64,000 bases of DNA from Pectinophora gossypiella (taxonomy: Eukaryota; Arthropoda; Insecta; Lepidoptera; Gelechiidae): contig NC_065420.1 of assembly GCF_024362695.1 (NCBI RefSeq), positions 11,819,420 through 11,883,419 on the forward strand, written 5' to 3'. A program made the position numbers and the translations under genes. Of this stretch, positions 62,572 through 64,000 are shown piece by piece (position 1 is the first letter of the stretch; every line of letters begins with the position of its first letter). The notes beneath the pieces are model-generated. The model worked only from the letters and a program-made list of their open reading frames with translations. It did not search any database and was not told the origin of the DNA.

Positions 62572-62875
62572 TCAGAATTCAGAATCATTTATTCAACGTA
62601 ATTATCATGGATAAACTTGTTGAAGGTAAATGTAACATTTTTGAATTTACGTCATTTCGCAAGGTGGCTGAGGAGAAGAAATGACAAGAAACTGCAACAG
62701 CAACACATCTTTTAAAAACCAATGAGGGTATACATTACAAGTTATTTAATAACTAGAGGAACACGTTCGATACCAGACATTTTTTATCATTTAGATCATT
62801 AATCTTATAATAAGCCTTTTTATATAAAGTAAGCTTCACATGAGCTTTAAATTTATTTTCTGAAAAATTTAATTG
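62572..62875 (-). repeat. LINE 3' end, ATTATCATGGATAAACTTG family
   Basis: CAGAATCATTTATTCAACGT to ATGAGCTTTAAATTTATTTT, parallel to 56010-56300. Confidence 0.75.
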
Positions 62876-63032
62876 TATATGTCGTGGCCAGATCTTAGAA
62901 TTGACCATTTCACGATGTGCTCGATCAAATCATGAAATGGTCATATTTCATGACGATGATGATGACCTATTTGATAAAACTTACAATAATTATACAAAAA
63001 TAAAACGCTAAAAAAGTCACTGTGTTCCTGTA

Positions 63033-63176
63033 AAGTCATGAGCAATATAATGTACCCACTTTAGGACTCTGTCGCACTAACATATTTGACATTTAGTGAG
63101 ACTTACAGTGTTCAATTTGTGAAAAAAGTTAATGTGACATGGTACCAAAGTGTATACATATTAATGCTCGTGACGC
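63033..63176 (+). mobile_element. MITE, CAGTCATGAGCA family (copy 3)
   Basis: AGTCATGAGCAATATAATGT to CATATTAATGCTCGTGACG, very close to 24171-24314. Confidence 0.8.
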
Positions 63177-63309
63177 CGGCTCTTACCCCGCACTGGACTT
63201 GCAGTAAGTTATTAAGTTATAACACAGTTGTCTCGACCATTATAGATTGCGATACGGCTCACCAACTATCACGTTGGTCTAACAAAAAGCTCGTTGTCGG
63301 TACTTAGAT

Positions 63310-63641
63310 TTCCCGACGACCCGATTACTCTAGCCATAGAGGCAGCCAATCAGCTCGCGACACCAAACACTTCAGGTCCCCGATACCGACCCCGCCGGCG
63401 TAGTCGACGATTTCCCTCATTCAGCGCTTATCGCTATCGACCCGCTAGGGTCGATTAATTTTTTCAAATATTTTCCTCTCAGACGACGCCCTGAGCCGAG
63501 GTTCGCGCCCAACTGGGCACCCTCAGGCCTGTTGTCTTAAACGTTGTACCGGGTGAGAGCCTTCAACGCTCCCCATTTGTCCGGCCAAGTAGTTAATGCC
63601 ATCTGCGGCAAATCTACAATAAGTCACGTCAAAAAAAAAAA
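63310..63641 (+). mobile_element. 332-bp poly(A)-tailed retroposon with 11-bp target duplication
   Basis: Starts TTCCCGACGACCCGATTACT, ends GTCACGTC plus 11 A. GGTACTTAGAT stands at 63299-63309 and 63642-63652. The flanks are halves of another repeat whose unfilled version is near 49850 (GGGTACTTAGTTCATCTTGC). I see no clear A/B boxes, so it may be a LINE 3' end or an unnamed SINE. Confidence 0.88.
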
Positions 63642-63706
63642 GGTACTTAGATCATCTTACGATGGATGTACCCCATTGGGATATAGTCATGAGCTCATGA
63701 TGTTAT

Positions 63707-63833
63707 GTTTACAATAATTGTAATATTACAATGACAATTCGATGTACAATTAGAAATATTTCCAGCTTTATATTAGATACGCAATGAACACTAAATTGTC
63801 GTTGTTTACAATTGTAACTTTTGTGAAAGAGGC
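63707..63833. mobile_element. palindromic MITE, GGCCTGTTTAATA family (copy 3, degraded left end)
   Basis: Contains ACAATTGTAACTTTTGTGAA and GAGGCCTCC on the right and TACAATAATTGTAATATTAC on the left; central GACAATTCGATGTACA. The final 165 bp of the window hold nothing recognised. Confidence 0.65.
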
Positions 63834-64000
63834 CTCCGGAATCAGGGACTTTTTACAGCATTGAAATCGTGATTCACATAATAACTACACCCAAATTTAG
63901 TGCGGCGGGGCAAAACTTTTTCTTTTTACCTACGGATAAAAACTTTGGTCCCGAAAATTGTTTTTCGAATTCCGAACACATTTCCAGACCACATTATTTC

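Overview
This window looks like nuclear DNA from a lepidopteran insect (moth or butterfly). It is AT-rich, with short spliced exons (GTAAG donors, pyrimidine-rich acceptors) lost among dense tRNA-derived SINEs, LINE 3' tails, palindromic MITEs and one Ty3/gypsy-type LTR element. No intact single-exon gene longer than a few hundred bases is present. Species and chromosome cannot be told from the sequence.

Three host genes can be built by hand from phase-compatible exons. (1) Minus strand, 38367 down to 6054: five exons encoding the N-terminal cytosolic region of a TRPM cation channel (Trpm), continuing off the left edge. The very first coding exon was not found. (2) Plus strand, 1 to 12840: the last three exons of a MADF/BESS-domain protein. 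Its first visible exon lies left of the Trpm exon at 6054-6190 and its last two lie right of it, so exons of the two opposite-strand genes interleave. (3) Plus strand, 19250 to 30609: a complete seven-exon gene of 400 codons, nested inside the 20-kb Trpm intron. It encodes a charged, arginine-rich protein that I do not recognise.

Layout. 1-12.9 kb: MADF/BESS gene, the leftmost Trpm exon, a probable 3.6-kb inverted-repeat element (261-3857), a 2.0-kb fold-back element with subterminal repeats (6454-8493) and many copies of a palindromic MITE flanked by CAG. 13-18.3 kb: CA microsatellite, LINE and SINE debris, three Trpm exons. 19-30.8 kb: the nested gene with SINEs, MITEs and an RTE LINE tail in its introns. 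31-43 kb: repeat-rich Trpm intron up to the exon at 38285-38367, then repeats. 43.66-49.58 kb: LTR retrotransposon with equal-length, apparently identical LTRs but badly broken gag and pol, lodged in an older LINE remnant. Just before its 3' LTR is an array of hairpins with different stems and a shared purine-rich loop, the most unusual structure in the window. 50-64 kb: no gene recognised, only repeats, including a perfect 70-bp-arm palindrome that appears to have been retroposed, a MITE containing a minisatellite, and a 332-bp poly(A)-tailed retroposon with an 11-bp target duplication.

The host genes are linked by position (nested or interleaved antisense arrangement), not by any pathway visible here. 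All calls come from reading the sequence; no database search was possible.
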